Of a stretch of DNA of 64,000 nucleotides, positions 24,643 to 32,302 are shown in pieces. Position 1 is the first letter of the stretch, and every line of letters begins with the position of its first letter. Source of the stretch: Bacillota bacterium (GTDB taxonomy: Bacteria > Bacillota > Dethiobacteria > DTU022); the NCBI GenBank assembly GCA_029782095.1, contig JAKOVL010000117.1:1-64000 (forward strand), written 5' to 3'. The notes under the pieces were generated by a model, which was not told where the DNA came from, searched no databases, and was given only the letters and a program-made list of their open reading frames with translations. Made by a program: the position numbers and the translations under genes.

Positions 24643-25197
24643 TTATTCGAGCCGGTACTGCCTGGTCCCCTCTTCATACAGGTCATTGCCGTAAGCATCG
24701 TTGATCACCGTGGCGGGAAAGTCTTTCACTTCCATGCGTCGAATCGCTTCGGCGCCCAGTTCCGGGTAGGCGACCACTTCGCTGGAGACGATGCGCTTGG
24801 ACAGCAGCGCCCCGGCGCCTCCCACCGCCGCCAGGTAAACCCCCTTGTATTTGACCAGGGCTTCTTTAACCGCGCTGTTGCGCAGCCCTTTGCCGATACA
24901 GGCTTTCATGCCGTATTCCAGCATGCGCGGGGTGTAGGCATCCATGCGCCCGCTGGTAGTCGGCCCCGCCGACCCGATAGCCTGTCCCGGCTTGGCCGGG
25001 GTTGGCCCGACGTAGTAGATAATCTGGCCTTGCAGGTCAATGGGCAGCGGCTCTCCTTTATCCATCAGCTCCACCAGTTTCTTATGGGCAGCATCCCGGG
25101 CCGAATAGATGACCCCGCTGATTAAAACATTATCGCCGGCTTTGAGCTGCAGCACGTCTTCATCGCTAAGCGGCGCTTGCAAACGTTTCAGCTCCAC
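24643..25197 (-). CDS. Fumarase class I beta subunit (C-terminal domain)
   Basis: This 184-residue protein corresponds to the C-terminal half of iron-sulfur fumarase/tartrate dehydratase. It has VLISGVIYSARDAAHKK, the GPTPAKPGQAIGSAGPTTSGRMD loop (location about 67-90) and FPATVINDAYGNDLY. With the alpha subunit it hydrates fumarate to malate. The GTG at 25197 is chosen because AAAGGAGG lies seven bases upstream; an ATG 18 bases earlier overlaps that ribosome site. The alpha gene ends 227 bases upstream, with a heptamer repeat element in the gap, an unusual interruption for this gene pair. Confidence 0.92.
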   Translation of the reverse strand: MELKRLQAPLSDEDVLQLKAGDNVLISGVIYSARDAAHKKLVELMDKGEPLPIDLQGQIIYYVGPTPAKPGQAIGSAGPTTSGRMDAYTPRMLEYGMKACIGKGLRNSAVKEALVKYKGVYLAAVGGAGALLSKRIVSSEVVAYPELGAEAIRRMEVKDFPATVINDAYGNDLYEEGTRQYRLE

Positions 25198-25271
25198 CTG
25201 ACTTCCTCCTTTCATGCTTTTTCAATAGAATCTTCTGCCGCGGGGCGGCACGCCGCGCTTATGAAATGTGG

Positions 25272-25350
25272 GAAGTGAGAGGTTGGATTTGAGAATCCTG
25301 TCTCCCTGTCTCCCATGCTTTTCTTCTGAATTCTGGCTTCTGGATTTTGC
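25272..25350. repeat. Heptamer repeat element B
   Basis: Purine-rich units GAAGTGA, GAGGTTG, GATTTGA, GAATCCT run in phase at 25272-25299. Pyrimidine-rich units CTTCTGA, ATTCTGG, CTTCTGG, ATTTTGC run in phase at 25323-25350. The arms are separated by only 23 bases, the tightest copy in the window. It lies between the two fumarase subunit genes. Confidence 0.75.
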
Positions 25351-25424
25351 ATTCCCTTCAGAAAACCAAACCCGGCTACAATCTCCTAGCTCCTGCCTCC
25401 TGTAACCGTCTCAGTCTCCTCCCC

Positions 25425-26270
25425 TTATATCTCCCTTTCCAGGTGGCGGCAGGCATGGCAGTTGATATTCACTGCTGCAGCCATGCTGGCAATATGGGAG
25501 GGAAAGGTTTCAATGTGTACCGCCAGGGCGGTCACGCGCCCGCCAAAACCCTGCGGTCCGATGCCCAGCTTATTGATTTCTGTAAGTAATTTCTGCTCCA
25601 GGGCCGCGTAGGCCGGATCCGGGTGGGGCTGTCCTACCGGGCGCAGCAGGGCCTTTTTGGCCAGGACCGCCACCTTGTCAAAGGTGCCGCCAATACCCAC
25701 ACCGACAACGATGGGCGGGCAGGGGTTGGGTCCGGCAGCTTTAACGTGGTTGACGACAAAATCGATGATCCCTTTTTCCCCGTCGGCAGGCTTCAGCATT
25801 TTCACAGTGCTCATATTTTCGCTGCCTCCGCCCTTGGGCGCGAAGGCAATTTTGACCCTGTCTCCGGCGACGAGGCGGGTGTGAATCACTGCGGGGGTAT
25901 TGTCTCCTGTATTCTTGCGGTTATAGAGGGGGTCATCGACGATGGATTTGCGTAGATAGCCTTCCTGGTAGCCCCGGCGGACTCCTTCGTTAATGGCTTC
26001 TTCCAGCGTTCCTCCGGTCAGGTGAACCTCCTGGCCCCATTCCACAAAGAATACGGCAAATCCCGTATCCTGGCAGATGGGAATTTGCTCGCTGCGGGCG
26101 ATTTCCAGGTTTTCGATCAGCTGTTGCAGTACTTCTTTGCCCGTAGGCGATTCTTCAACCTCCAGGGAGCGTTTTAAAGCCTGCACCATGTCTTCGCCCA
26201 AGTAGAGATTTGCTTCCTGGCACATTGCGGCCACATGGTCCGCAATTTCAGCCGCGGTAATCTCGCGCAA
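25425..26270 (-). CDS. Fumarase class I alpha subunit (N-terminal domain)
   Basis: This 281-residue iron-sulfur domain of class I fumarase has cluster cysteines in IPICQDTGF (C66), GPNPCPPIVVG and NINCHACRH near the C-terminus. The TTG at 26270 is chosen as start. AGGAGGTG lies six bases before it, and the resulting MREITAAEIADH matches the usual start of the family. The GTG three codons earlier is part of the ribosome site itself. It is first in the gene series leading to fumarase beta, malic enzyme, the succinate flavoenzyme and the CoA-transferase. Confidence 0.93.
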   Translation of the reverse strand: MREITAAEIADHVAAMCQEANLYLGEDMVQALKRSLEVEESPTGKEVLQQLIENLEIARSEQIPICQDTGFAVFFVEWGQEVHLTGGTLEEAINEGVRRGYQEGYLRKSIVDDPLYNRKNTGDNTPAVIHTRLVAGDRVKIAFAPKGGGSENMSTVKMLKPADGEKGIIDFVVNHVKAAGPNPCPPIVVGVGIGGTFDKVAVLAKKALLRPVGQPHPDPAYAALEQKLLTEINKLGIGPQGFGGRVTALAVHIETFPSHIASMAAAVNINCHACRHLEREI

Positions 26271-26386
26271 ATCGTTCACCTCCTCATTTTTAAGGTTGGA
26301 TCTTCTGTCTTAGGGTATAAAAATCCTGCCGCTTTTATTATAAAATTTATTATAATTCTAAAATATGTCTGCAAATCTGCCGCCGC

Positions 26387-26423
26387 AAAAAAAACCGGCC
26401 CGCGCCAGGCGCGGAACCGGGCC
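26387..26423 (-). terminator. Rho-independent terminator of the oxoacid oxidoreductase operon
   Basis: On the minus strand a G-C-rich hairpin (CCGCGCC pairing with GGCGCGG, extended by CCGG pairs) is followed by eight T residues. It lies 28 bases after the stop of the beta subunit gene. Confidence 0.88.
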
Positions 26424-26450
26424 AGGAGGGGAAAACTTTATCTCAGCTGC

Positions 26451-27338
26451 TCATGCTGGCTCTGCTGCTTTTAATAAACGTGCCCATTCCTCGTCAACAT
26501 CCCGTTGAAGGGTGTCGATTTGCTGCTGTTCCAGGGTCCGAAAACGGCGCTGCAGGCGCAGATACTGCTCCAGTGGGACCCTCTTTTCCGGGCGGTATGT
26601 CAGCTTCGGCGCCCCGCCATCAATTATTTCCATGAGCGGGAAAAACCCTGTTTCCACCGCCAGGCGGGAGAGCTCCACCGTATCGGCGGACTCGGCGCCC
26701 CAGCCCGGAGGGCATGGAGACAAAATATGAATAAAGCGAAACCCTTCCAGTTGCTGGGCCCGCTTGCATTTTTGCTCCAGGTCTCCGGGAAAGGCCACCG
26801 TGGCCGTGGCGGCATAGGGAATGCCGTGGGCGGCCATGATGCGCATAATATCCTTTTTCGCGCCCTTTTTGAACAGGGGGTAGGGGGCGGTAGTAGTGTG
26901 GGCGCCGAAAGGCGTGGCGGAGCTGGTTTGTATGCCTGTATTCATATAAGCTTCATTATCGTAGCAGACAAAGATGAAATTCTCGTTGCGCTGGGCCGCT
27001 CCAGATAAGGCCTGCAGCCCGATATCAAAAGTTCCCCCATCTCCGGCCAGGACCAGCACGGTGGTGCTGCGCTGGCCCCGCAAATTTAGCCCGCGCTTTA
27101 ACCCGCCGCCAACAGCGCCGGCGCTGGGGAAAGGGCAGTGTAAAATGGGGCATTGCAGCGACGACAGGGGAGGCATGCCGGCAATGATGCTCCAGCAGGA
27201 AGCGGTGATGACCACAACCAGGTCCGGGCCGAGGGCCCTGACCAGGTAGCGCACCGCCAGGGCCGCCCCGCATCCGGGACAGGCGTTGTGGCCGGAATGG
27301 AGATATTCCGGCTGCATGGGATTAAGCTTGCTGTTCAA
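26451..27338 (-). CDS. 2-oxoacid:ferredoxin oxidoreductase beta subunit (PorB/VorB-like, thiamine-diphosphate binding)
   Basis: This 295-residue subunit holds thiamine diphosphate and part of the iron-sulfur path. GHNACPGCGAALAVRY at about 16-31 has the C-x2-C ligands. The TPP-Mg site is LVLAGDGGTFDIGLQALSGA, followed by CYDNEAYMNTGIQTS. It oxidises a 2-oxoacid and CoA to acyl-CoA and CO2, reducing ferredoxin. The start TTG overlaps the TGA of the alpha gene (TTGA) and has GGGGTGG upstream, so translation is coupled. Sequence does not settle the substrate. The neighbouring amino acid dehydrogenase and sigma-54 regulator point to branched-chain oxoacids more than pyruvate. Confidence 0.9.
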   Translation of the reverse strand: MNSKLNPMQPEYLHSGHNACPGCGAALAVRYLVRALGPDLVVVITASCWSIIAGMPPLSSLQCPILHCPFPSAGAVGGGLKRGLNLRGQRSTTVLVLAGDGGTFDIGLQALSGAAQRNENFIFVCYDNEAYMNTGIQTSSATPFGAHTTTAPYPLFKKGAKKDIMRIMAAHGIPYAATATVAFPGDLEQKCKRAQQLEGFRFIHILSPCPPGWGAESADTVELSRLAVETGFFPLMEIIDGGAPKLTYRPEKRVPLEQYLRLQRRFRTLEQQQIDTLQRDVDEEWARLLKAAEPA

Positions 27339-28477
27339 AGCAAATCCACCCCCCAGATTTCTTCAGCGCCGCGGTGCGGTCCGCCCTTTGCCAGCACCTG
27401 CTGCAGCATTTGCGGTGTAAAATCAATCCCCCCGGCCAGGATCAGATCAGAGATGACAGGAGGAGAATGAAGGGGATACAGGGCTGCTTTCAGCTCCTGG
27501 GCCAGGATCCCGCCCATGCCGGTGGAGCAGTTGCGATCCACGACCACGATCCGCTCAATCTCTTGTTTTTCCAGAAGCAGGCAAATTTCTTCACCAGGAA
27601 AAGGCCTGAGGGCTTTCAACTTGATCAAGCCGGTATCTATTAGCTGGGGCAGGCACCAGCGCACAGTTTCAGCGCAGGCGCCGGCAGCCACGACGACAGT
27701 TTTCATTTTCCCGGGGAAATACGCTTCCACCGGTTCGTATTGCCGGTTGAACGCGGCGGCAAAACGGGCATTAATTTCTTTGAATACGGCAAGGGCTTCC
27801 TTCATGGTGCGGTGCCGTTCGCGGACAAGCCTGGCCTGGGTTTCGCCGGTGCTCAAACCGTGCAGATTGGCCTGCAGGCCCGGCTGAACCTGGGCGGAGA
27901 AAGAGGGCGGCCCCAGGAAGCGCTGCACCTCTTCCTGGTCCGGTACATCCACGGTCTCGTAGGTATGGGAAATATAGAAACCGTCGTAAATAACCAGGCA
28001 GGGCAGCATCATTTTTTCGGCCAGGGCGTAACCCTGAATGATCGTGTCGAAAACTTCCTGGGCCCCCGAGCAGTAAAGCTGCAGCCATCCGGTGTCGCGC
28101 TGGCTTAGACTATCGCCCTGATCGGGATCGAGGCACCACGGTGCTCCCAGGGCCCGGTTCACCCCCACCATGACGATGGGGAAGCGCGCCCCGGCGCACC
28201 AGTGGATCATTTCATGCATATAGGCCAGGCCGTGCGATGCTGTGGCGGTGAAAACCCTTGCCCCTGCTGCAGCGGCGCCGCTGCAGCAGGCCAGGGCGGC
28301 ATACTCTGATTCCACGCTGACAAATTCCGCTTTTAGCTCACCCAGCGCATGCAGATTGGCGAGGGTTTCCACGATGGCGGTCTGGGGCGTGATCGGATAT
28401 GCGGCCACCAGCTCCACCCCAGCTCGCTGGGCCGCCAGGGCGGCGGCCTGGTTGCCGGTGATTAATTCCACGGGCAT
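27335..28477 (-). CDS. 2-oxoacid:ferredoxin oxidoreductase alpha subunit (PorA/VorA-like)
   Basis: This 380-residue subunit carries the pyrimidine-binding half of the TPP site. The AAYPITPQT motif (about 25-33) and FVSVESEYAALACCSGAAAA are typical, as are ATASHGLAYMHEMIHW and the SQRDTGWLQLY segment. A C-terminal domain (about 255-380) resembles the transketolase C-terminal-like domain. AAGGAGG precedes the ATG, which starts one base after the stop of the upstream flavoprotein/ferredoxin gene. It is part of the gamma, delta-fusion, alpha, beta gene order. Confidence 0.91.
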   Translation of the reverse strand: MPVELITGNQAAALAAQRAGVELVAAYPITPQTAIVETLANLHALGELKAEFVSVESEYAALACCSGAAAAGARVFTATASHGLAYMHEMIHWCAGARFPIVMVGVNRALGAPWCLDPDQGDSLSQRDTGWLQLYCSGAQEVFDTIIQGYALAEKMMLPCLVIYDGFYISHTYETVDVPDQEEVQRFLGPPSFSAQVQPGLQANLHGLSTGETQARLVRERHRTMKEALAVFKEINARFAAAFNRQYEPVEAYFPGKMKTVVVAAGACAETVRWCLPQLIDTGLIKLKALRPFPGEEICLLLEKQEIERIVVVDRNCSTGMGGILAQELKAALYPLHSPPVISDLILAGGIDFTPQMLQQVLAKGGPHRGAEEIWGVDLL

Positions 28478-28478
28478 G

Positions 28479-30023
28479 CTACCAGCCTCCTTCCATCATG
28501 AGGGCCCTGGCCGGGCATTCCCGGGCGCAGATGCCGCAGCCCTTGCAAAAATTTAAATCAAACAGGTAGCGGCCTTGCTCCACAGTTACGGCCAGGTCGG
28601 GGCAGAAAAGGTAGCAGAGGCCGCAGGAGTTGCAGGTGCCGCACCCCAGGCACCTTTCCGCTTCGGCGGAGGGAGCTTCCCGGCGCCCCTGGGCCGCCGG
28701 GCTGGGCCAGCCGGCCCGGTGAAGCTCCTCGAAGGTTACGGCGCCGCTTTGCGGAGGGGCGAGATCAGGGCCGGGCCCCCCTTGCAGCTGCGCGGCAATG
28801 GCTGCGGCGGCGATACGCCCTGCTTGAATGGCGTGGGGTACTGTCGCCGGGCCGCTGATCAGGTCGCCTCCGGCATAGAGATGAACCTCTCGCGGCAATT
28901 GTCCGAAAACGCTCAAGTCGCGCTCCTGGCCTATCGCAAAAATCAGGGTTTTGCAGTGAATTCCTAGCTCTGCAGCTTTGTTAATGATTAGCTTTTTCCC
29001 GGCCGTATGGCTGCGGCTGAAAATTGCCTCTACCAGGCGGCCCCGCTCTCCCCTCAATTCCCGGGGCGCAGCATTGAACACAAACTGCACGCCTTCCGCT
29101 GCGGCCGCCTCCACTTCCTCCGGATCCGCCGGCATCTCCTCTTTAGCGCGCCGGTAAAGAACAGTGACCCGGTCGATGCCCTTAATGCGCAGGGCTGAAC
29201 GGGCCGCATCAATGGCGGCATTGCCGCCGCCCACCACCGCCACCGGGCTTTCTATCTCCAGGGATCGGCCCAGGTTTACCTGCTGCAAAAACTTTAGGGC
29301 GCTCCAGACGCCGTTTAGATTGGCCCCGGGAAGTGAAGGCACGCGGGAAAGAGATGCGCCCGTAGCAAAGAAGACCCCGTCATAATCATCGTATAAGCGT
29401 GATGCGTCCAGATCCCGCCCCACGGAGCAGTTTAAAACAAAATGAATGCCCTCCTCCTGCAGAAGCTGCATCTCCTGCTGCAAGATCTCCCGGGGCAGGC
29501 GGTAGGAGGGGATGCCCAGGGCCAGAAGGCCTCCAGCCACCGGGGCTTTCTCGATCACGGTAACCCGGCAGCCTGCACGGTTAAGATAATAGGCGCAGCT
29601 TAAACCTGCCGGCCCGGATCCGACCACAGCCACATTCCCCTCCACCCGGCGAGGCGGCGCCGCGGGACGGTAATGCTGCAGTTTCCACAGGCCCAAGGCC
29701 CGCTCCACTGCGGGGATATTGATTGCTTCGTCCAGGCTGCGCCGGTTGCACGCTGCTGTGCAGGGGTGAAAACAGACCTGGCCGGTGATGGCCGGGAAAG
29801 GGTTTTTGCGCTGCATGATCTCCCAGGCTTCATCCCAGCAATCTCTTTTGATCGCATTGAGCCAGGCCGGTATTTCTCCCCCCAGGGGGCATCCCTGGCG
29901 GCAGGGTGAAATTCTTTCTTGCCGGGTGGGAGTAAGCAGTCTCCACTCCCCGGTTTGATTGACCGTGCTGGGAATCACATTAAAGTAAATTTGCTCCATT
30001 TCCAGGGCATGTTCACCGTGCAA
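28479..30023 (-). CDS. GltD-like FAD/NAD(P) oxidoreductase fused to a PorD-type ferredoxin
   Basis: This 514-residue fusion has four parts. An N-terminal iron-sulfur module contains CRQGCPLGGEI and CFHPCTAACNR. The FAD site is VAVVGSGPAGLSCAYYLNRA. The NAD(P) site is PVAVVGGGNAAIDAARSALR. A C-terminal ferredoxin part contains CLGCGTCNSCGLCYLFCP and CKGCGICARECP. GltD-like proteins pass electrons between NAD(P)H and iron-sulfur centres, so the subunit may link oxoacid oxidation to NAD(P) (inference). The start is TTG at 30023: GGGAGGTGA lies six bases upstream, and it overlaps the gamma gene by 11 bases. A later ATG at 29999 has a weaker site. Confidence 0.88.
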   Translation of the reverse strand: MHGEHALEMEQIYFNVIPSTVNQTGEWRLLTPTRQERISPCRQGCPLGGEIPAWLNAIKRDCWDEAWEIMQRKNPFPAITGQVCFHPCTAACNRRSLDEAINIPAVERALGLWKLQHYRPAAPPRRVEGNVAVVGSGPAGLSCAYYLNRAGCRVTVIEKAPVAGGLLALGIPSYRLPREILQQEMQLLQEEGIHFVLNCSVGRDLDASRLYDDYDGVFFATGASLSRVPSLPGANLNGVWSALKFLQQVNLGRSLEIESPVAVVGGGNAAIDAARSALRIKGIDRVTVLYRRAKEEMPADPEEVEAAAAEGVQFVFNAAPRELRGERGRLVEAIFSRSHTAGKKLIINKAAELGIHCKTLIFAIGQERDLSVFGQLPREVHLYAGGDLISGPATVPHAIQAGRIAAAAIAAQLQGGPGPDLAPPQSGAVTFEELHRAGWPSPAAQGRREAPSAEAERCLGCGTCNSCGLCYLFCPDLAVTVEQGRYLFDLNFCKGCGICARECPARALMMEGGW

Positions 30024-30603
30024 GGCAACTCACCTCCCGTACCGCCGCAAAGCCTTCTGCCGCTGCCCGCAGATTACCTTCCCGCCGGGAGGAAACCCGC
30101 CCGGCCACTGCCTCTTCAACGCTCCTTAGCCCGGCCAGGCCGCTTATACGCGCCAGGGCACCGATGATGACCGTGTTGACCATGGGAAAACCGCCAATGG
30201 TTAAATTGTGTTTTACCGCAATGGCCGTGGCGCTGACCGTGTAGAGTTTTACGGCGCCGGCCGGGTTCAACTCCTCCACCAGGCCGGCGATGCTGCGGCT
30301 GTCCGGGGCATTAATTAACAGAACTCCTCCCTCTTTTAATCCGGAGCGGACGGCGGAACTGCTCAAGGTAACGTCAAGGACAGCCACATAATCAGGGCGG
30401 TAAATGCGGCAGCGGGGCATGAGCGGGCTGTCGCTGACCCGGATGAAAGCGGTTACCGGAGCGCCGCGCCGCTCCGCGCCGAACAGGGAAAATGCCCGGG
30501 CATGGCGGCCTTCCCGAAACACCGCCTCGGCAAAAATCGCCGCCGCCGCCACAATACCCTGGCCGCCCCGCCCGTGCAGCCGAAATTCGGTCATACCGTT
30601 CAT
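30013..30603 (-). CDS. 2-oxoacid:ferredoxin oxidoreductase gamma subunit (PorG/VorC-like)
   Basis: This 196-residue subunit has the family start FRLHGRGGQGIVAAAAIFAEA and the typical FSLFGAERRGAPVTAFIRVS segment. It probably helps bind CoA, as in pyruvate:ferredoxin oxidoreductase. The ATG at 30603 follows AAGGAGGGG. It is the first oxidoreductase subunit gene after the amino acid dehydrogenase, 61 bases downstream on the same strand, so it is likely read from the sigma-54 promoter. Confidence 0.9.
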   Translation of the reverse strand: MNGMTEFRLHGRGGQGIVAAAAIFAEAVFREGRHARAFSLFGAERRGAPVTAFIRVSDSPLMPRCRIYRPDYVAVLDVTLSSSAVRSGLKEGGVLLINAPDSRSIAGLVEELNPAGAVKLYTVSATAIAVKHNLTIGGFPMVNTVIIGALARISGLAGLRSVEEAVAGRVSSRREGNLRAAAEGFAAVREVSCLAR

Positions 30604-30664
30604 CTGTTCCCCTCCTTGCAAATATCTGCAATTTGCAATTTTTTGCTTGCAGAATTTTGCACCT

Positions 30665-31729
30665 CTAGGCCTGGGTTTCACTTGTGGCAGCTTTAGCCCC
30701 GCTTTGCAGCCGCTCTTCAGCCATCAAATCAGCCACAGCTTCCGGGGGCAGGCTTTCTGCGGCTGACCGTTTAAAAATTTGCGCAAGTCTGTCTTCAATA
30801 CGCCCCACCACCCGGCGAATTTCCGCGGGATCTTTCAGGCCGAGCCGCATGGAATCAACGTAAATCAGGCCTCCAGCATTGATGACGTAGTCGGGAGCAT
30901 AGAGAATACCGCGCTTCATTAGTTCTGCGCCCCATGCCCTGTCCTGCAGCACATTGTTTGCGGACCCGGCCACAATTCGGCACTTAAGTTGAGGCAGGGT
31001 TTTTTCATTGATAACCCCTCCGGCAGCGCAGGGGGCAAAAATATCACATTCCTGGGCATAGATCTCTTCTGGAGCTACGGCCTTCGCCGGCCACCGGGAT
31101 ACCGCTTCTTTAACTTTTTCCGGGTCGAGATCCGCCACGATTAAGCGGGCTCCTTCCCTGGCCAGGTATGCGCAGAGCTTGCCGCCCACGTTTCCCAACC
31201 CCTGCACAGCCACCGTCAATCCCCGAAGCGAATCGCTGCCCAGGGCGGCACGGGCGGAGGCTTTGATGCCCCGCCATACACCGTAGGCTGTAAAGGGCGA
31301 GGGGCTGCCCTGGCTGGAATCTCCAAGCACATGGGCGGTCTCCTGGCGCACCCAGTCCAGGTCCTTTTCGCCGATGCCCATATCCTCTGCAGTAATATAA
31401 CGGCCGCCCAGTTTATCCACAAAACGTCCGTAAGCCCGTAAAAGCCTCTCGCTTTTATGGCGGCAGGGGTCCCCTAAAATTACCGCTTTGCCGCCTCCCA
31501 GGTTCCGGTCCGCCATGGCCGCCTTGTAGGTCATCCCCCTGGCCAGGCGCATGGCATCCTCCACCGCCGCTTCTTCAGCGGGGTAGGGCCACATTCGGGT
31601 GCCGCCCAGGGCCGGGCCGAGAATAGTGCTATGGATGGCGATAACAGCCTTTAAGCCTGTTGAAGCATCGTGGCCAAAGAGCAGTTCTTCGAAGCCCTGT
31701 TTCTCCATGACAGAGAAATATCCTGACAA
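30665..31729 (-). CDS. bcd: Leucine/valine (branched-chain amino acid) dehydrogenase
   Basis: It reversibly deaminates leucine, valine or isoleucine to the 2-oxoacid with NAD. The 354 residues are close to Bacillus leucine dehydrogenase. The substrate region is LGPALGGTRMWPYP, the catalytic Lys lies in NLGGGKAVILGDP, and the NAD site is VAVQGLGNVGGKLCAYL. The start is TTG at 31729, with GGAGG six bases upstream. The N-terminus SGYFSVMEKQGFEELLF then aligns with the known start of the Geobacillus enzyme, and an ATG in the middle of this stretch is less likely. A consensus sigma-54 promoter lies about 42 bases upstream. Confidence 0.92.
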   Translation of the reverse strand: MSGYFSVMEKQGFEELLFGHDASTGLKAVIAIHSTILGPALGGTRMWPYPAEEAAVEDAMRLARGMTYKAAMADRNLGGGKAVILGDPCRHKSERLLRAYGRFVDKLGGRYITAEDMGIGEKDLDWVRQETAHVLGDSSQGSPSPFTAYGVWRGIKASARAALGSDSLRGLTVAVQGLGNVGGKLCAYLAREGARLIVADLDPEKVKEAVSRWPAKAVAPEEIYAQECDIFAPCAAGGVINEKTLPQLKCRIVAGSANNVLQDRAWGAELMKRGILYAPDYVINAGGLIYVDSMRLGLKDPAEIRRVVGRIEDRLAQIFKRSAAESLPPEAVADLMAEERLQSGAKAATSETQA

Positions 31730-31770
31730 TGCTCTCCTCCCCTTTGATGAGATCATCCATAAAAATTATA

Positions 31771-31786
31771 TGCAATTGACGTGCCA
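31771..31786 (-). promoter_or_regulatory. Sigma-54 (-24/-12) promoter for bcd and the oxoacid oxidoreductase operon
   Basis: The minus strand reads TGGCACGTCAATTGCA, a full match to the sigma-54 consensus TGGCACG-N4-TTGCA. Transcription would start near 31760, giving a leader of about 30 bases with the ribosome site of bcd. The gene for a sigma-54 activator with an intact GAFTGA motif lies just upstream. Confidence 0.9.
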
Positions 31787-31817
31787 TCTTCTGAATTTTT
31801 AGACAACTATCACCATA

Positions 31818-31854
31818 AAGGGGTCGGCCCAAAAGTCATTTGAGACGACCCCTT
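31818..31854. terminator. Hairpin with flanking T-rich tract
   Basis: AAGGGGTCG pairs perfectly with CGACCCCTT around a 19-base loop. On the plus strand it is followed by TAAGTTTGTTTTTTG. No gene ends here on the plus strand. It may be a bidirectional terminator or the remnant of a mobile element end. Confidence 0.5.
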
Positions 31855-32097
31855 AAGTTTGTTTTTTGAGATAAGTTGCTTATAGTACCGGCAAAGGAAT
31901 TTAGAAAATATCAGATGGAAACAGCGGCCATCTTGGCTAGATTCCGATTCTGGCATATGGCCAATTATTTGTATGCAACAAAATATGTAAAAAGGGCTGC
32001 CCTTTCGAGGCAACTCCTCTTCAAAGCCTGCTTTCCCGCTACTCCCGTCTCCTTCCCAATCCCCCCCACCCTAACCCTCCCCCACCAGGGGCTCTTA

Positions 32098-32223
32098 GAA
32101 GTTAGAGGTAAGAGGTTGGAGGTTAGATTAAAAACCATCTCTCAATTCTGTACTTCTGTCTTCTATAGTTGTCGGTGCCGTTTATCCCGCTTTAAAACCT
32201 TTCTCCTGGATACTCAATTCTCT
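32098..32223. repeat. Heptamer repeat element C
   Basis: In-phase units GAAGTTA, GAGGTAA, GAGGTTG, GAGGTTA occupy 32098-32125, followed by GATTAAA. Pyrimidine-rich units lie at 32145-32166 and again at 32203-32223 (CTCCTGG, ATACTCA, ATTCTCT). Between these is a core at 32168-32202 that closely matches the core of element E. A C-rich tract, CAATCCCCCCCACCC, precedes the element. Confidence 0.78.
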
Positions 32224-32302
32224 TAAATCGTCCAAAGCCAGCTTCCCGCTTTTCCTGTGCTCTCTGGCGTTTGCAACTTGGGTGGAAGCGGGGCAGTAAG
32301 AG

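Larger units (their letters stand above)
31730..32302. other. Intergenic region between sigma-54 activator gene and bcd
   Basis: The 573 bases contain the sigma-54 promoter (31771-31786), a hairpin (31818-31854), a C-rich tract (32059-32089) and heptamer repeat element C (32098-32223). Activator binding sites are expected here, but I could not pick a convincing pair. No open frame has a ribosome site. Confidence 0.6.
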
